Both the position numbers and the translations under genes were made by a program. From JABJOE01 sp964344145 (lineage in GTDB: Bacteria > Patescibacteriota > Patescibacteriia > UBA9934): DNA of 29,802 bases. The notes under the pieces were generated by a model. The model ran no database searches and was not told where the DNA came from. It saw only the letters and a program-made list of their open reading frames with translations. Positions 21,243 through 29,783 of the stretch are shown in pieces; position 1 is the stretch's first letter, and the number at the start of each line of letters is the position of its first letter. The stretch spans positions 1 through 29,802 of the forward strand of contig CAYFME010000014.1 in assembly GCA_964344145.1 (NCBI GenBank), written 5' to 3'.

Positions 21243-22508
21243 TTACAGTAATGTTTCTTGTCGAGCAACCGGCGGTGGGTCGTCGTCGCTAAAAATCTCT
21301 ACCTGCCCGTAGACGCCGTCGTAGCCCGGACGGATGTTCATCTCGCCAGCACGCATGCGGCGGACGGCCTCGGCGATCGCCGGGTTTGATCCCTTTTCAA
21401 TCTCATCAATCGGGACGTCAAGCAAAATCGTAAACTCATCCGCGATGCTCGACACCATCTGCTCGTACATAGCCTGCACCTTCTTTCCCGACGTCCCCTT
21501 TAGTCCAAACGCCTCGGCAATCACCTCCTGCAACGGAACGATGGACCTGTACGGCACCTGTCCTTCTGGCATCTCTTTTATGTCTCGGTCTGCGAGTTCA
21601 CGAACGCGGGCCAACACTCCAATCGTCAATCCCTTACCGCACATCTTGCACTTCCCCTTTAACTTCTCGCTCTCCTGAGGTTCGCACCAAAAGCCGCAAC
21701 TCGAGCATCCATCCGCGTGGTATTTTCCTTCCTCAGGATGAAACTCAATCGTGTACCTGAACTTCGACGTATCACGCTCCTTTAAGATACGAACAAACTC
21801 ATCGTACGTGACCTCGTCAGGTTGCAGCTCAAACACATTCGCCTCGCGCCCAAAGTTACGCGGTGAGTGCGCGTCGGAGTTGGAGATCAGCATGACGTTG
21901 TCGAGCGCAGCAAGCTGTCGGTTCATCAACGGATCACTCGAGAGTCCCGTCTCGATCGCATACACGTACTGGGCCATCTCGCCAAAGCACTCTTCAATCG
22001 AATCAAAGCCGGACTTGGAGCCAAAGATGGCGAACCATGGAGTCCACGCATGGGCTGGGATGATGATCACGCGCTCGTCGATGTCCTTAAACCGTTTGTA
22101 CAACTCTTCCGAGTCGATCCCAAGAATCGGTCGACCGTCTGCCTTCAGATTAAATCCTTGGTCGGACAACCACTGGTTGATCTTTCGCACCGACTCGAGT
22201 GATGGCGCCATGACAATGTTATGAACACGGCGCCCTTTCCCGCCGCGCTTATACATTTGCGAAAGCTCCGTTGTAAACATGTAGCGCATCTTCTCGTGCG
22301 CACCGGACTTCAATCGATACATCCCTTGCTCGGCCTCCTCGAGCTTTTCTTCAAGCTCAGCAAACCACGCCGGATGCGTAAAGTCCGCCGTACCCAAAAC
22401 AAAAACGCCCTTCTTCTCACACCACAACGCATTGTTCTCAAGCGTTAGATCCTTTGAACAGGCTCGAGAGAACCGAGAGTGAAGGTGCCAATCAGTGATG
22501 ACGCGCAT
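21243..22508 (-). CDS. Endonuclease Q family DNA repair protein
   Basis: A 421-residue PHP-domain nuclease. Endonuclease Q, described in Thermococcales and some bacteria, cuts 5' of deoxyuridine, hypoxanthine and abasic sites. The PHP domain spans about residues 1-230: DWHLHSRFSRACSKDL at the N-terminus, FTTELSQMYKRGGKGRRVHNIVMAPS, IIIPAHAWTPWFAIFGSKSGFDS, and SNSDAHSPRNFGREAN with metal-ligand Asp/His. A four-cysteine zinc-finger region follows at about 270-305 (CSSCGFWC, KCKMCGKGL), then a C-terminal region with PYRSIVPLQEVIAEAFG. The order of segments is that of the family. The start lies inside the upstream membrane protein gene (17-base overlap), so the two are coupled. Confidence 0.92.
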   Translation of the reverse strand: MRVITDWHLHSRFSRACSKDLTLENNALWCEKKGVFVLGTADFTHPAWFAELEEKLEEAEQGMYRLKSGAHEKMRYMFTTELSQMYKRGGKGRRVHNIVMAPSLESVRKINQWLSDQGFNLKADGRPILGIDSEELYKRFKDIDERVIIIPAHAWTPWFAIFGSKSGFDSIEECFGEMAQYVYAIETGLSSDPLMNRQLAALDNVMLISNSDAHSPRNFGREANVFELQPDEVTYDEFVRILKERDTSKFRYTIEFHPEEGKYHADGCSSCGFWCEPQESEKLKGKCKMCGKGLTIGVLARVRELADRDIKEMPEGQVPYRSIVPLQEVIAEAFGLKGTSGKKVQAMYEQMVSSIADEFTILLDVPIDEIEKGSNPAIAEAVRRMRAGEMNIRPGYDGVYGQVEIFSDDDPPPVARQETLL

Positions 22509-23103
22509 ACGGACTGAGTTTCAGAAGTGACCAAAGCGTCAGGATAATATCAGCTGTCATAAACATCACAAACTGACCAGTACGAATCTCCTGGAACACC
22601 GTTGCTTCCAAAACAACTGGTGCGTTGGTGAGAAAGGCGAGCAAGATAATCGTCATGATAAGCCAGCGCCATCGGCCGAGCTTATACACGGACGCAATCA
22701 ACGTCACGATGATCTGAAGCGGTAGGCGCACGAGTGCCGCAGGAAGTGCCACAACAAGCAAGACGATGACTCCGATCAACTCTGTCAGCTGCAAACACCA
22801 TCGCTTTGCTCCCCCGCGCAGCGCGTGTAACATCATCACGCCGCCAACGAGCAGGAGAATGAGAAACAACATCATCGCCGCACGGTCCGTCGTATCACTT
22901 GTGAGCACGCCGATGCCGCGAGCGCCAACGATGGCGTCAATTAACTCCCCAAAAACGATCAAAGCGTATGGCAATCCAACGCCAACCGCGACGGCTGTCG
23001 CGACCAGACCAAAGAAGAACTTCGGCGAGGCTTTAAAAAGCATTCGTCCGGTTGAGCTAAGGCCTTGCCCATAACGCTTTGCTGCCACAATAATCTCTTG
23101 CAT
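22492..23103 (-). CDS. Multi-pass membrane protein, unknown function
   Basis: A 203-residue protein with a basic amphipathic N-terminus and about five hydrophobic segments (FFFGLVATAVAVGVGLPYALIVFG, MLFLILLLVGGVMMLHAL, LIGVIVLLVVALPAALV, LIMTIILLAFLTNA, FVMFMTADIILTLWSLL). No family recognised. It overlaps the endonuclease Q gene by 17 bases and probably shares its transcript. A possible -10 box TAAGAT lies about nine bases upstream of its ATG on the minus strand. Confidence 0.72.
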   Translation of the reverse strand: MQEIIVAAKRYGQGLSSTGRMLFKASPKFFFGLVATAVAVGVGLPYALIVFGELIDAIVGARGIGVLTSDTTDRAAMMLFLILLLVGGVMMLHALRGGAKRWCLQLTELIGVIVLLVVALPAALVRLPLQIIVTLIASVYKLGRWRWLIMTIILLAFLTNAPVVLEATVFQEIRTGQFVMFMTADIILTLWSLLKLSPYARHH

Positions 23104-23118
23104 ATCGATCCTATCTTA

Positions 23119-23164
23119 CCCCTTCTTCACGCTCTTTGCGAGCATTGACGAAGGGGGGTTTTTC
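23119..23164 (+). terminator. Hairpin with T tract between divergent genes
   Basis: CCCCTTC and GAAGGGG pair across a 24-base loop and are followed on the plus strand by TTTTT. No plus-strand gene ends here, so it may mark the border of the G+C-rich insertion or affect the divergent promoters. Confidence 0.5.
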
Positions 23165-23274
23165 TGCTAAGGTAGGCATCTTGCGGTAAGACGGCCGTGA
23201 GTCCATGGTTCAACCCACCAGAAAAGTCCTCGGTCATATCAATAGGTAAAGGTCGATCGAGGCGACCGTGCTAG

Positions 23275-23919
23275 ATGTTCATCATCACCCTTGTCGGCCT
23301 GACCATGGCCGAGACACCCACTCCAGCCGATCCGCTCGATGGGCCTGGGGTCGTACAGTCGAGCCAGTTCGAGCCGCTTGAAGTAGACGTTCCTGCCGAC
23401 GAGATGGGTGACGTCCCTCCGGATCCACTGGGCGAAGACACGTGGCCCCGCGTCACGGGCGACTGCGCACGGGAGCTCGATGCTGCCTATGATGACGGCT
23501 ACGATGCCGGCGTCCGGGCGATGCAGTTCAACCTCGGCGTGGAGCAACGCCGACTCGAGACGGCTGAGAAGAAGAACGAGAAGCTGCTCGAGATGGTGGA
23601 GCAACGCAACGCATGGATCCTCGGTGAGCTGTGGAGCTGTGAGGGCAAGGCGGAGATCTGTCACTGGATCGAAGGGGTGGCGCGCAACGACGACGCCGCT
23701 CGCAAGTGGGAAGTCACCGGCGCCAGGGTGAAGCGATTCACCAACGGGTACGGACACACACGGTACCGTATGCCAGACCTTGTCGTCCTGATCGACGGCG
23801 TGGCATGCGAGATCGACAGCGACGTCACAAGCGGTGGCATGCGCTACCTCGCCCGTGTCACCGAGCTGCAGCGGGCCATGCGTCTGTGTGGTGGCCGCGA
23901 GTACACGAACCGTCTGTAA
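23275..23919 (+). CDS. G+C-rich hypothetical protein with coiled coil
   Basis: A 214-residue soluble protein. The N-terminal 50 residues are rich in Pro, Asp and Glu. Residues about 60-110 form a predicted coiled coil (VRAMQFNLGVEQRRLETAEKKNEKLLEMVEQRN). The C-terminal part has alternating strands (KRFTNGYGHTRYRMPDLVVLIDGVACEIDSDV, YLARVTELQRAM). I recognise no family. Third positions are mostly G or C. The start is uncertain: ATG 23275 is the longest, ATG 23305 (MAETPTPADP) avoids a hydrophobic lead-in that may be untranslated. A strong hairpin follows at 23928. Confidence 0.65.
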   Translation: MFIITLVGLTMAETPTPADPLDGPGVVQSSQFEPLEVDVPADEMGDVPPDPLGEDTWPRVTGDCARELDAAYDDGYDAGVRAMQFNLGVEQRRLETAEKKNEKLLEMVEQRNAWILGELWSCEGKAEICHWIEGVARNDDAARKWEVTGARVKRFTNGYGHTRYRMPDLVVLIDGVACEIDSDVTSGGMRYLARVTELQRAMRLCGGREYTNRL

Positions 23920-23927
23920 CGCACGAA

Positions 23928-23955
23928 GCGGGCGCTCCCCTCGAGGAGCGCCCGC
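23928..23955 (+). terminator. G+C-rich terminator hairpin
   Basis: Perfect 11-bp stem GCGGGCGCTCC/GGAGCGCCCGC with six-base loop, eight bases after the stop at 23919; a short TTTT follows at 23963-23966. It lies between converging genes. Confidence 0.8.
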
Positions 23956-23973
23956 AGCTGCATTTTCACAAAA

Positions 23974-24717
23974 TTATCCCAACAACTTTTCTGCCGTTTC
24001 AAGCTCCTCTGGCGAGTTGACGCCCACCACCTCGAATGGATCAGCTGATGCGGTTACAATGTCAGATCCTTCCTCGATCGCCATCTGAATCAAATCTGTC
24101 AAATAGTACTCACCACTCGCATTTTTGTTCTTGATCTCCGGCAAATGCTCCCAGAGCCATTGCGCATCAAAGGCGAACAGGCATGGATTCACTTCTTTAA
24201 TCTCCAACTCCTCTGATGTGGCATCCTTCGCCTGCACATCTTTGACGATACGACCGGAATCATCTCGTACAATCCGACTCCAGTCTTTGAATGTCATGTA
24301 GTCGTCATCAAAATTTGGAACCTTCGTCGTGACCATCGTAATCTCTGCTCCGTTCTCTTGATGAAGCTCATGGAGCTCACGAATCTTATCTGCTGTAAAA
24401 AATGGATGATCTCCATACAGCACAATCACATCCTCTGCATCGATTGCGGCATCCTGTGCGCTGGCAACGGCGTGTCCTGTTCCAAGTTGCTCTTCCTGAA
24501 CGGCATACTGACAGCGATCGCCGCAGACATCATTAAACTGCTCGATGGTATCTGGTGCAACGACGACAATGGGACGGTCATCGACACCAGACTCATGAAT
24601 GCTATCTAATAGGTGCTCAATCATCGGTCGATTGGCGATTTCAACCAATGCTTTTGGGACATCATAACCCATGCGCGACCCTTTTCCTGCCGCCAATGTA
24701 ATCACTCGTGTACTCAT
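23974..24717 (-). CDS. Sugar-phosphate nucleotidyltransferase, GlmU N-terminal-like
   Basis: A 247-residue NTP-transferase. The nucleotide-binding signature is LAAGKGSRMGYDVPKALVEIANRPMI (residues about 7-32), followed by YAVQEEQLGTGHAVASA (GlmU-type QxxQLGTGHA) and VLYGDHPFF with the metal aspartate. NASGEYYLTDLI near the C-terminus matches the N-acetylglucosamine-1-phosphate uridyltransferase domain. The hexapeptide-repeat acetyltransferase half of full GlmU is absent. UDP-GlcNAc synthesis for peptidoglycan is the likely role, other sugar-1-phosphates are possible. The start at 24717 is set by the MSTRVITLAAG beginning and the promoter just upstream. Confidence 0.88.
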   Translation of the reverse strand: MSTRVITLAAGKGSRMGYDVPKALVEIANRPMIEHLLDSIHESGVDDRPIVVVAPDTIEQFNDVCGDRCQYAVQEEQLGTGHAVASAQDAAIDAEDVIVLYGDHPFFTADKIRELHELHQENGAEITMVTTKVPNFDDDYMTFKDWSRIVRDDSGRIVKDVQAKDATSEELEIKEVNPCLFAFDAQWLWEHLPEIKNKNASGEYYLTDLIQMAIEEGSDIVTASADPFEVVGVNSPEELETAEKLLG

Positions 24718-24739
24718 AGAAATTCTTCTTTCGGATCGA

Positions 24740-24768
24740 AGTGTAGCGATTTTTGTGATTTTCGTCAA
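24740..24768 (-). promoter_or_regulatory. Sigma70 promoter of the nucleotidyltransferase gene
   Basis: On the minus strand TTGACG (24768-24763), a 17-bp spacer and TACACT (24745-24740). Start expected near 24733, giving a leader of about 16 bases. Confidence 0.85.
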
Positions 24769-24790
24769 CGGTATTGCCCACTGCCAGACG

Positions 24791-25051
24791 TTGACAAAAT
24801 CACGCATGCATGGTCAACTAGAAATGGCCATGACGTGTGTTTCCGCGGAACGGACGGGGCGGGTACTCCACCAACCTGCTTGAGCACACGTCACCACTGT
24901 CGGATCGAGACGGCAACCGGTCACCGACAGCCTGCTTCTGGCGAAGCAATCCACCCCAATCCCGTCGCGGGCCACGGTTTGACCCTGACCACAGTCCGCG
25001 ACGGGACCACCGCTTCTTCACCCGCAAATCACCCGCGGGTGATTTGTTTTG
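24791..25051 (+). ncRNA. Candidate G+C-rich structured RNA (or short-peptide gene) with own promoter and terminator
   Basis: TTGACA at 24791-24796 with TCAACT at 24814-24819 (17-bp spacer) could start a transcript near 24826. Inside are two strong hairpins: CTGTCGG/CCGACAG (about 24896-24930) and CCCGTCGCGG/CCGCGACGGG (about 24960-25006). The perfect 20-bp palindrome at 25026-25045 followed by GTTTTG would end it. A 19-codon frame at 24824-24883 (MAMTCVSAERTGRVLHQPA) lies at leaderless-like spacing. Longer open frames run on into the 5S gene and are unlikely. I match it to no known RNA family. Confidence 0.35.
25026..25051. terminator. Palindromic terminator between candidate RNA and 5S rRNA
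   Basis: AAATCACCCG/CGGGTGATTT is a perfect 20-bp palindrome with a T-rich plus-strand tail. It lies 25 bases past the 5S 3' end, so it may serve converging transcripts. Confidence 0.7.
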
Positions 25052-25070
25052 TATCAAAAAATCTCCATTA

Positions 25071-25179
25071 TTCTGGCGACCACCTACTCTCGCGCGTCTG
25101 CACTACCATCGGCCCTGTTGGCTTAACTTCCGTGTTCGGGAAGGGAACGGGTGTGACCCAACAGGAACTGTCACCAGAA
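25071..25179 (-). rRNA. rrf: 5S ribosomal RNA
   Basis: About 109 bases. The ends TTCTGGTGAC and GTCGCCAGAA pair as helix I, and internal segments GAACACGGAAGTTAAGC and GTAGTGC are characteristic of 5S rRNA. It lies downstream of 23S on the same strand. Confidence 0.95.
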
Positions 25180-25368
25180 TGATGAAGATTTTCATCATCT
25201 GACAGCGTCTAGATTTTCAACAAGCAATCACTTTGATGTTAGACGAATCTTCGAATTGCCTTAGATGTCGGTGCGCGGCGAGGAGTGCAGTAAGACGTAC
25301 TTCCTGTACGTCGTCGAGCACCGCAGCCGCAATCCGGCAGATGAGGTAATTCGATGGTTCGTCTGTGA
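25180..25368 (-). other. 23S-5S spacer with a long hairpin
   Basis: AGACGAA (25241-25247) pairs with TTCGTCT (25358-25364), and inside them GCGGC/GCCGC and GACGTAC/GTACGTC complete an extended hairpin of about 125 bases. A processing structure for the rRNA precursor is the simplest explanation. An open frame across it (minus strand, ending near 25217) follows the hairpin arms and is not supported as a gene. Confidence 0.5.
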
Positions 25369-25386
25369 ACATCAACAGCGAGTGGA
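25369..25386 (-). other. 23S processing stem, 3' arm
   Basis: These 18 bases pair with 29119-29136 at 17 positions, forming the stem that brackets 23S rRNA in the precursor and sets its mature limits. Confidence 0.75.
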
Positions 25387-25499
25387 AAGCTGGACATATT
25401 AGTACACCTCCGCTGAACACGTTGCCGTGCTTACACGTAGTGCCTATCAACCTGGTCGTCTCCCAGGTGTCTCATAACGAAGACTAATCTTGAAGTCGA

Positions 25500-25530
<31 letters not shown>

Positions 25531-25653
25531 GAACCCGACGTAGCTACCCAGCGATGCCCCGGGCGGGACAACTGGTACACCAGAGGTCTGTTCACCCCGG
25601 TCCTCTCGTACTAGGGGCGAGTCTTCTCAGTCTTCAGCGCGCGCAGTGGATAG

Positions 25654-25735
<82 letters not shown>

Positions 25736-25736
25736 T

Positions 25737-25772
<36 letters not shown>

Positions 25773-26260
25773 GAACCACGCCGTCGCTGTGGACGCTTGG
25801 GCGTGACTAGCCTGTTATCCCCGGAGTAGCTTTTATCCGATGAGCTTCCGCCGTCCTATATCGTACGGTCGGATCACTAGCTTCTGCTTTCGCAACTGCG
25901 CGACGTGTCAGTCTTGCAGTAAAGCTGGCTTTTGCGCTTGCACATTCAGCCCGATTTCCATCCGGGCTAAGCCAACCTTTGTAAACGCCTCCGTTACTTT
26001 TTGGGAGGCAACCGCCCCAGTTAAACTACCCACCAGCCACTGTTCCAAAAACCAGATTCATGGCTCTCGGTTAGAATACACATAGCATAAGGGTGGTATC
26101 TCACTGTTGCCCGAAGGCTCCCACCTATGCTGAACAGATGAAACATGTATCCAATGACAAGTTGTAGTAAAGCTTCACGGGGTCTTTTCGTCCGACTGCG
26201 CGTAAAGAGCATCTTCACTCTTATCGCAATTTCGCCGAGTACATTGTTGGGACAGTTTGC

Positions 26261-26292
<32 letters not shown>

Positions 26293-26313
26293 CACCCGAC
26301 AAGGAATTTCGCT

Positions 26314-27011
26314 TTTCGCTTCCTTGCGCGAAGGACTCTATCTTAATCTGCTCTCGCAGATTGTTGGCGTTTGGTCTCTGAGGATTCCAGAAATCTTGAT
26401 GGCACTTTGCGATTCATCTGTTGAATGATCTTCGCAATCTGCCGCAGCCCTGAATCTGTACGATGCCTTCCCTTTTCCATTAAGAGGAGGATCCTCTTGA
26501 ACTTTTTGAAGTCATCGCGCTTTGCTGTACGCAGAGGATGGCGCTCAAAGAACGGAATAATCTGCTCTAGAAGCACTTTCCTCGATCGCACACAATAACG
26601 CAACAAGTTTTCCTTATGATTATCGCGACGACGGTTCTCGTAGACTCGTCCGCATTCAAAGAATGTTTGAATCAACTCAAGTGAAGATTTGCTCTTCACA
26701 CCTTGCGTCACGACAAACTCTGGAAATACTTGCCATCCAGAACTTGTTGTTTGGTTACGAATCATGCTGACCGAGAAGCATCCTTCTCCGTCTACAAATC
26801 CGCAAATCCATCCGGCGATTTCTGGCCTTTCCTGCTGATTATCTCTCATAAACTATGGTTTCATTTTACCATAGAGAGACTTCCCAGCATATGGCCAACT
26901 ATTTATGGACCAGTCCTATGTCGCCATAGAACGAGGCAGCTTTTTGGCTTCTCCGTTTATCTTCCACTACAACAGTCCTAGTCCTGATATCGACCATAAA
27001 TGATCGACATC
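26314..27011 (-). other. Group I-like intron in 23S rRNA after E. coli position U1931
   Basis: Conserved 23S sequence stops after CGGUCCUAAGGU (helix 69) and resumes 698 bases later with AGCGAAAUUCC, so the insertion is after U1931, a known intron site. Near the intron 3' end the sequences CTCAGAGACC and AAGATAGAGTCC resemble the R and S (P7) core elements of group I introns, and AATCAGCAGGAAA near 26855 resembles element P. An 11-bp stem follows the 5' junction. With the exon boundaries set by 23S conservation, the last intron base is A, not the usual G; a junction offset by a few bases remains possible. Confidence 0.82.
26343..26849 (-). CDS. Intron-encoded LAGLIDADG homing endonuclease
   Basis: A 168-residue endonuclease with one LAGLIDADG motif (IAGWICGFVDGEGCFSV, residues about 11-27), so it should act as a homodimer like I-CreI. 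Other typical segments are FPEFVVTQG and FFECGRVY. It would cut intron-less 23S genes near the insertion site and spread the intron by repair. Its first codons overlap the P-like core element and its last codons overlap the R-like (P7) element, so protein and ribozyme constraints share bases at both ends. Confidence 0.93.
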   Translation of the reverse strand: MRDNQQERPEIAGWICGFVDGEGCFSVSMIRNQTTSSGWQVFPEFVVTQGVKSKSSLELIQTFFECGRVYENRRRDNHKENLLRYCVRSRKVLLEQIIPFFERHPLRTAKRDDFKKFKRILLLMEKGRHRTDSGLRQIAKIIQQMNRKVPSRFLESSETKRQQSARAD

Positions 27012-27846
27012 ACCTTAGGACCGTTATAGTTACGGCCGGCGTTCATCCGCGCTTCGGTCGTCAGCTTCTCAAGTAAGACTTGATAACCAACTTCCTTAAC
27101 GTTCGGACACTGGCCAGGCATCAGCCCCTATACATCATCTTGCGATTTAGCAGGGACCTGTGTTTTTGATAAACAGTCGCTTGCAATCATTAGCTGTGGG
27201 TCTCAATCTCCCGAAAGAGACCGGGCCTTATCCCGAAGTTACGGCCGCTGTTTTGCCGAGTTCCCTAACAATGTTTCTCTCGTACGCCTTAGTGCTCTCA
27301 CACCCGTCCACCTGTGTCGGTTTGGGGTACGGGCACGCAATAGTTAACCCTAGAGGCTTTTCTTGGCCCTCTCTCCATTCCTCTCTCCTGCCGAAGCAGA
27401 ATCGCGATGATCAAGGGTCTTATGACCGGCGGATTTGCCTACCAGTCGACCCCGGACCCCCAGTGCCATAGCCATAGGACACAGGAATCTTGAGAAAGCG
27501 TCCCCCCATCAGAACTATTACGTGGTGCAGGAATATTAACCTGCTGTGCATCGATTACGCCTTTCGGCCTCACCTTAGCTCCCGACTAACCCACAGACGA
27601 TTTTCGTTGCTGTGGAAACCTTGGACTTTCGGCGGGCATGGTTCTCACATGCCTTTTTGCTACTCATGCCAACATTCTCACTTCTTGCCGCTCCACCGAA
27701 CCTCACGATTCGACTTCAGCGCGACAAAAACGCTCCCCTACCGCTCTCCGCCTAAGGCGGAAAACCCTCAGCTTCGGTATCATACTTAGCCCCGGTATAT
27801 TTTCGGCGCAAGAAGACTGGACCAGTGAGCTGTTACGCTATCTTTA

Positions 27847-27883
<37 letters not shown>

Positions 27884-29118
27884 GAGTCTTCTCACCACCT
27901 TTTACACTTAGTATGAATTTTGGGACCTTAGCTTGAGATCTGGGCTGTTTCCCTTTCGACACATGGAGCTTCGCCCCCATGGTCTGACTGCCAGGAACAC
28001 GTGCTAGTATTCGGAGTTTGGCTGGAGAGGATACCCGAAGGCTCCGACTCCAATCAGTGCTCTACCCCCAACACGCTATTAACTGACGCTATGCCTAAAC
28101 ATATCTCGGGGAGAACCAGCTATTACCGAACTCGATTGGAATTTCTCCGCTATCCACAGCTCATCCCGGCATTTTGCACGGTGCGTGGGTTCGGGCCTCC
28201 ACGAAGTGTTACCTTCGCTTCACCCTGGCCATGGATAGGTCGTCCGGTTTCGGGTCCTATGCTCGCCACCTTCAGGTCGCCCGTTAAGGCTCGCTTTCAC
28301 TTTGGCTCCATCCCGAAGGACTTAACCGGCGACAAACACAGACTCGTTGGCTCATTCTTCAATAGGAACGCCGTCAGGACGTAAAGATACAAGTATCTAC
28401 GTCCCTCCGACTCCTTGTAAGTATATGGTTTCAGATTCTATTTCACTCCCCTCCCGGGGTTCTTTTTAGCTTTCCCTCACGGTACTCTTCACTATCGATC
28501 AAGACATGTATTTAGCCTTACCGCATAGTCGCGGCAGATTCCGACAGAGTTTCACGTGCTCCGCCGTACTCAAGTAATGAAATAGTGCGATATGTGATCC
28601 TTTTCGCGTACAGGACTTTCACCTTCTTTGGTTCAACTTTCCAGAAGATTTTGCTAAAGACACATAATCACACCCGTTGCTGTGAGACAACGACATTTCA
28701 CACTTACAACACCAACTACGCAACGACTCACATCTTTCGCCTCCCGTCCGTCTTTCCGAAGAAAAACTTCAAGGGGCTTCACGTAGAAGGTTTGGGCTGT
28801 TCCCCGTTCGTTCGCCACTACTTAGGGAATGAGAACACTATCTGTACATCTCGCTGCTCGATCAGATCGAACGTCGAGATGAAGATAATATCCCTTCTTT
28901 TCTTTTCCTCGAGGTACTGAGATGTTTCACTTCCCTCGGTTCCTTCTCTACACCTATGTATTCAGTGCAAAGTAACCAGGCATTCCCCTGGTTGGGTTTC
29001 CCCATTCGGACATCTCCGGGTCAAAGGTTGCTTGTCACCTCACCGAAGCTTTTCGCAGACTGCTACGTCCTTCATCAGCACGTCTTGTCAAGCCATCCAC
29101 CATATACCCTTATTGCTC

Positions 29119-29136
29119 TCCACTCACTGTTGATGT
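29119..29136 (-). other. 23S processing stem, 5' arm
   Basis: Pairs with 25369-25386 at 17 of 18 positions. In other bacteria such stems are cut by RNase III. Confidence 0.75.
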
Positions 29137-29187
29137 CCAAACCCATGTTGGCAGGTTCGAACGACAGAGAGTGCTTGTTTGTTTGGT

Positions 29188-29267
29188 GAATCTATTTTGT
29201 CGGACGAGTCTACAAACCGCGAACGGTCTGCAACTCTCGCGCTTACTACAGCGCTCAAAATAGATTC
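29188..29267 (-). other. Folded cloverleaf-like element in the 23S leader
   Basis: A perfect 12-bp terminal stem (29188-29199 with 29256-29267) encloses two hairpins, GCGCT/AGCGC and ACCG/CGGT, in an 80-base unit. It is not a tRNA: no T arm or anticodon loop is present. A leader or processing element of the 23S precursor is likely. The rest of 29268-29560 shows no gene. Confidence 0.45.
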
Positions 29268-29560
29268 TTCATAGACGCTTATGTAGAGGTTCCATCTTTC
29301 GATACGATTACCTCGTTGTAAAAGGTCAGAGAGAAGGGTTGATCTTCTTGATCCATAGATCAGCACTCGATCTCTGACTTCAGGTTTCCCTGAAAACAAA
29401 TTTCTCGCCATCAAAGTGCGGCGAGATCCTATGATCACGCATACTCACACCTGTTTTCATCGTTAGAAGTGTCCCGAACACCACTCCCTGAAGTTCCGTG
29501 CATTCTCTTGGGGGAGAGGCTTGCGGAACAAGGTGAGTACACGATGTAAATTGTGGGGAG

Positions 29561-29589
29561 ATTGTATAGAAAAACGTGACACCTGTCAA
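29561..29589 (-). promoter_or_regulatory. Sigma70 promoter of the 23S-5S transcript
   Basis: On the minus strand TTGACA (29589-29584), a 17-bp spacer and TACAAT (29566-29561). Start expected near 29554, about 435 bases before 23S. It means 23S-5S can be transcribed independently of 16S. Confidence 0.8.
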
Positions 29590-29680
29590 GGATTCTTGTG
29601 TGGGCAGCGTGTGGACAGCTTTTTTTCAAATTTTTTGGCTAAAAATAGCGACAAAATGGGAGACAATGGAGCTGGGAGGC

Positions 29681-29709
29681 TTGACAATCGCAGCTAGATA
29701 CTGTATACA
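29681..29709 (+). promoter_or_regulatory. Sigma70 promoter reading out of the window
   Basis: TTGACA at 29681-29686, a 17-bp spacer and TATACA at 29704-29709, divergent from the 23S promoter. The sequence turns G+C-rich about 25 bases later. Confidence 0.75.
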
Positions 29710-29783
29710 AATACTATCTCCGAACTACCGGGGAGTCACGCTACAACTGTGTCGAGGAGGTCCTCGCGCCTACCCGCCCTCAG

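Noticed and set aside
24837..25202. 121-codon plus-strand frame
   Set aside because: It crosses a terminator palindrome and runs into 5S rRNA.
29188..29267. tRNA candidate in the 23S leader
   Set aside because: 12-bp terminal stem, no anticodon arm or TTCGA-type T arm in place.
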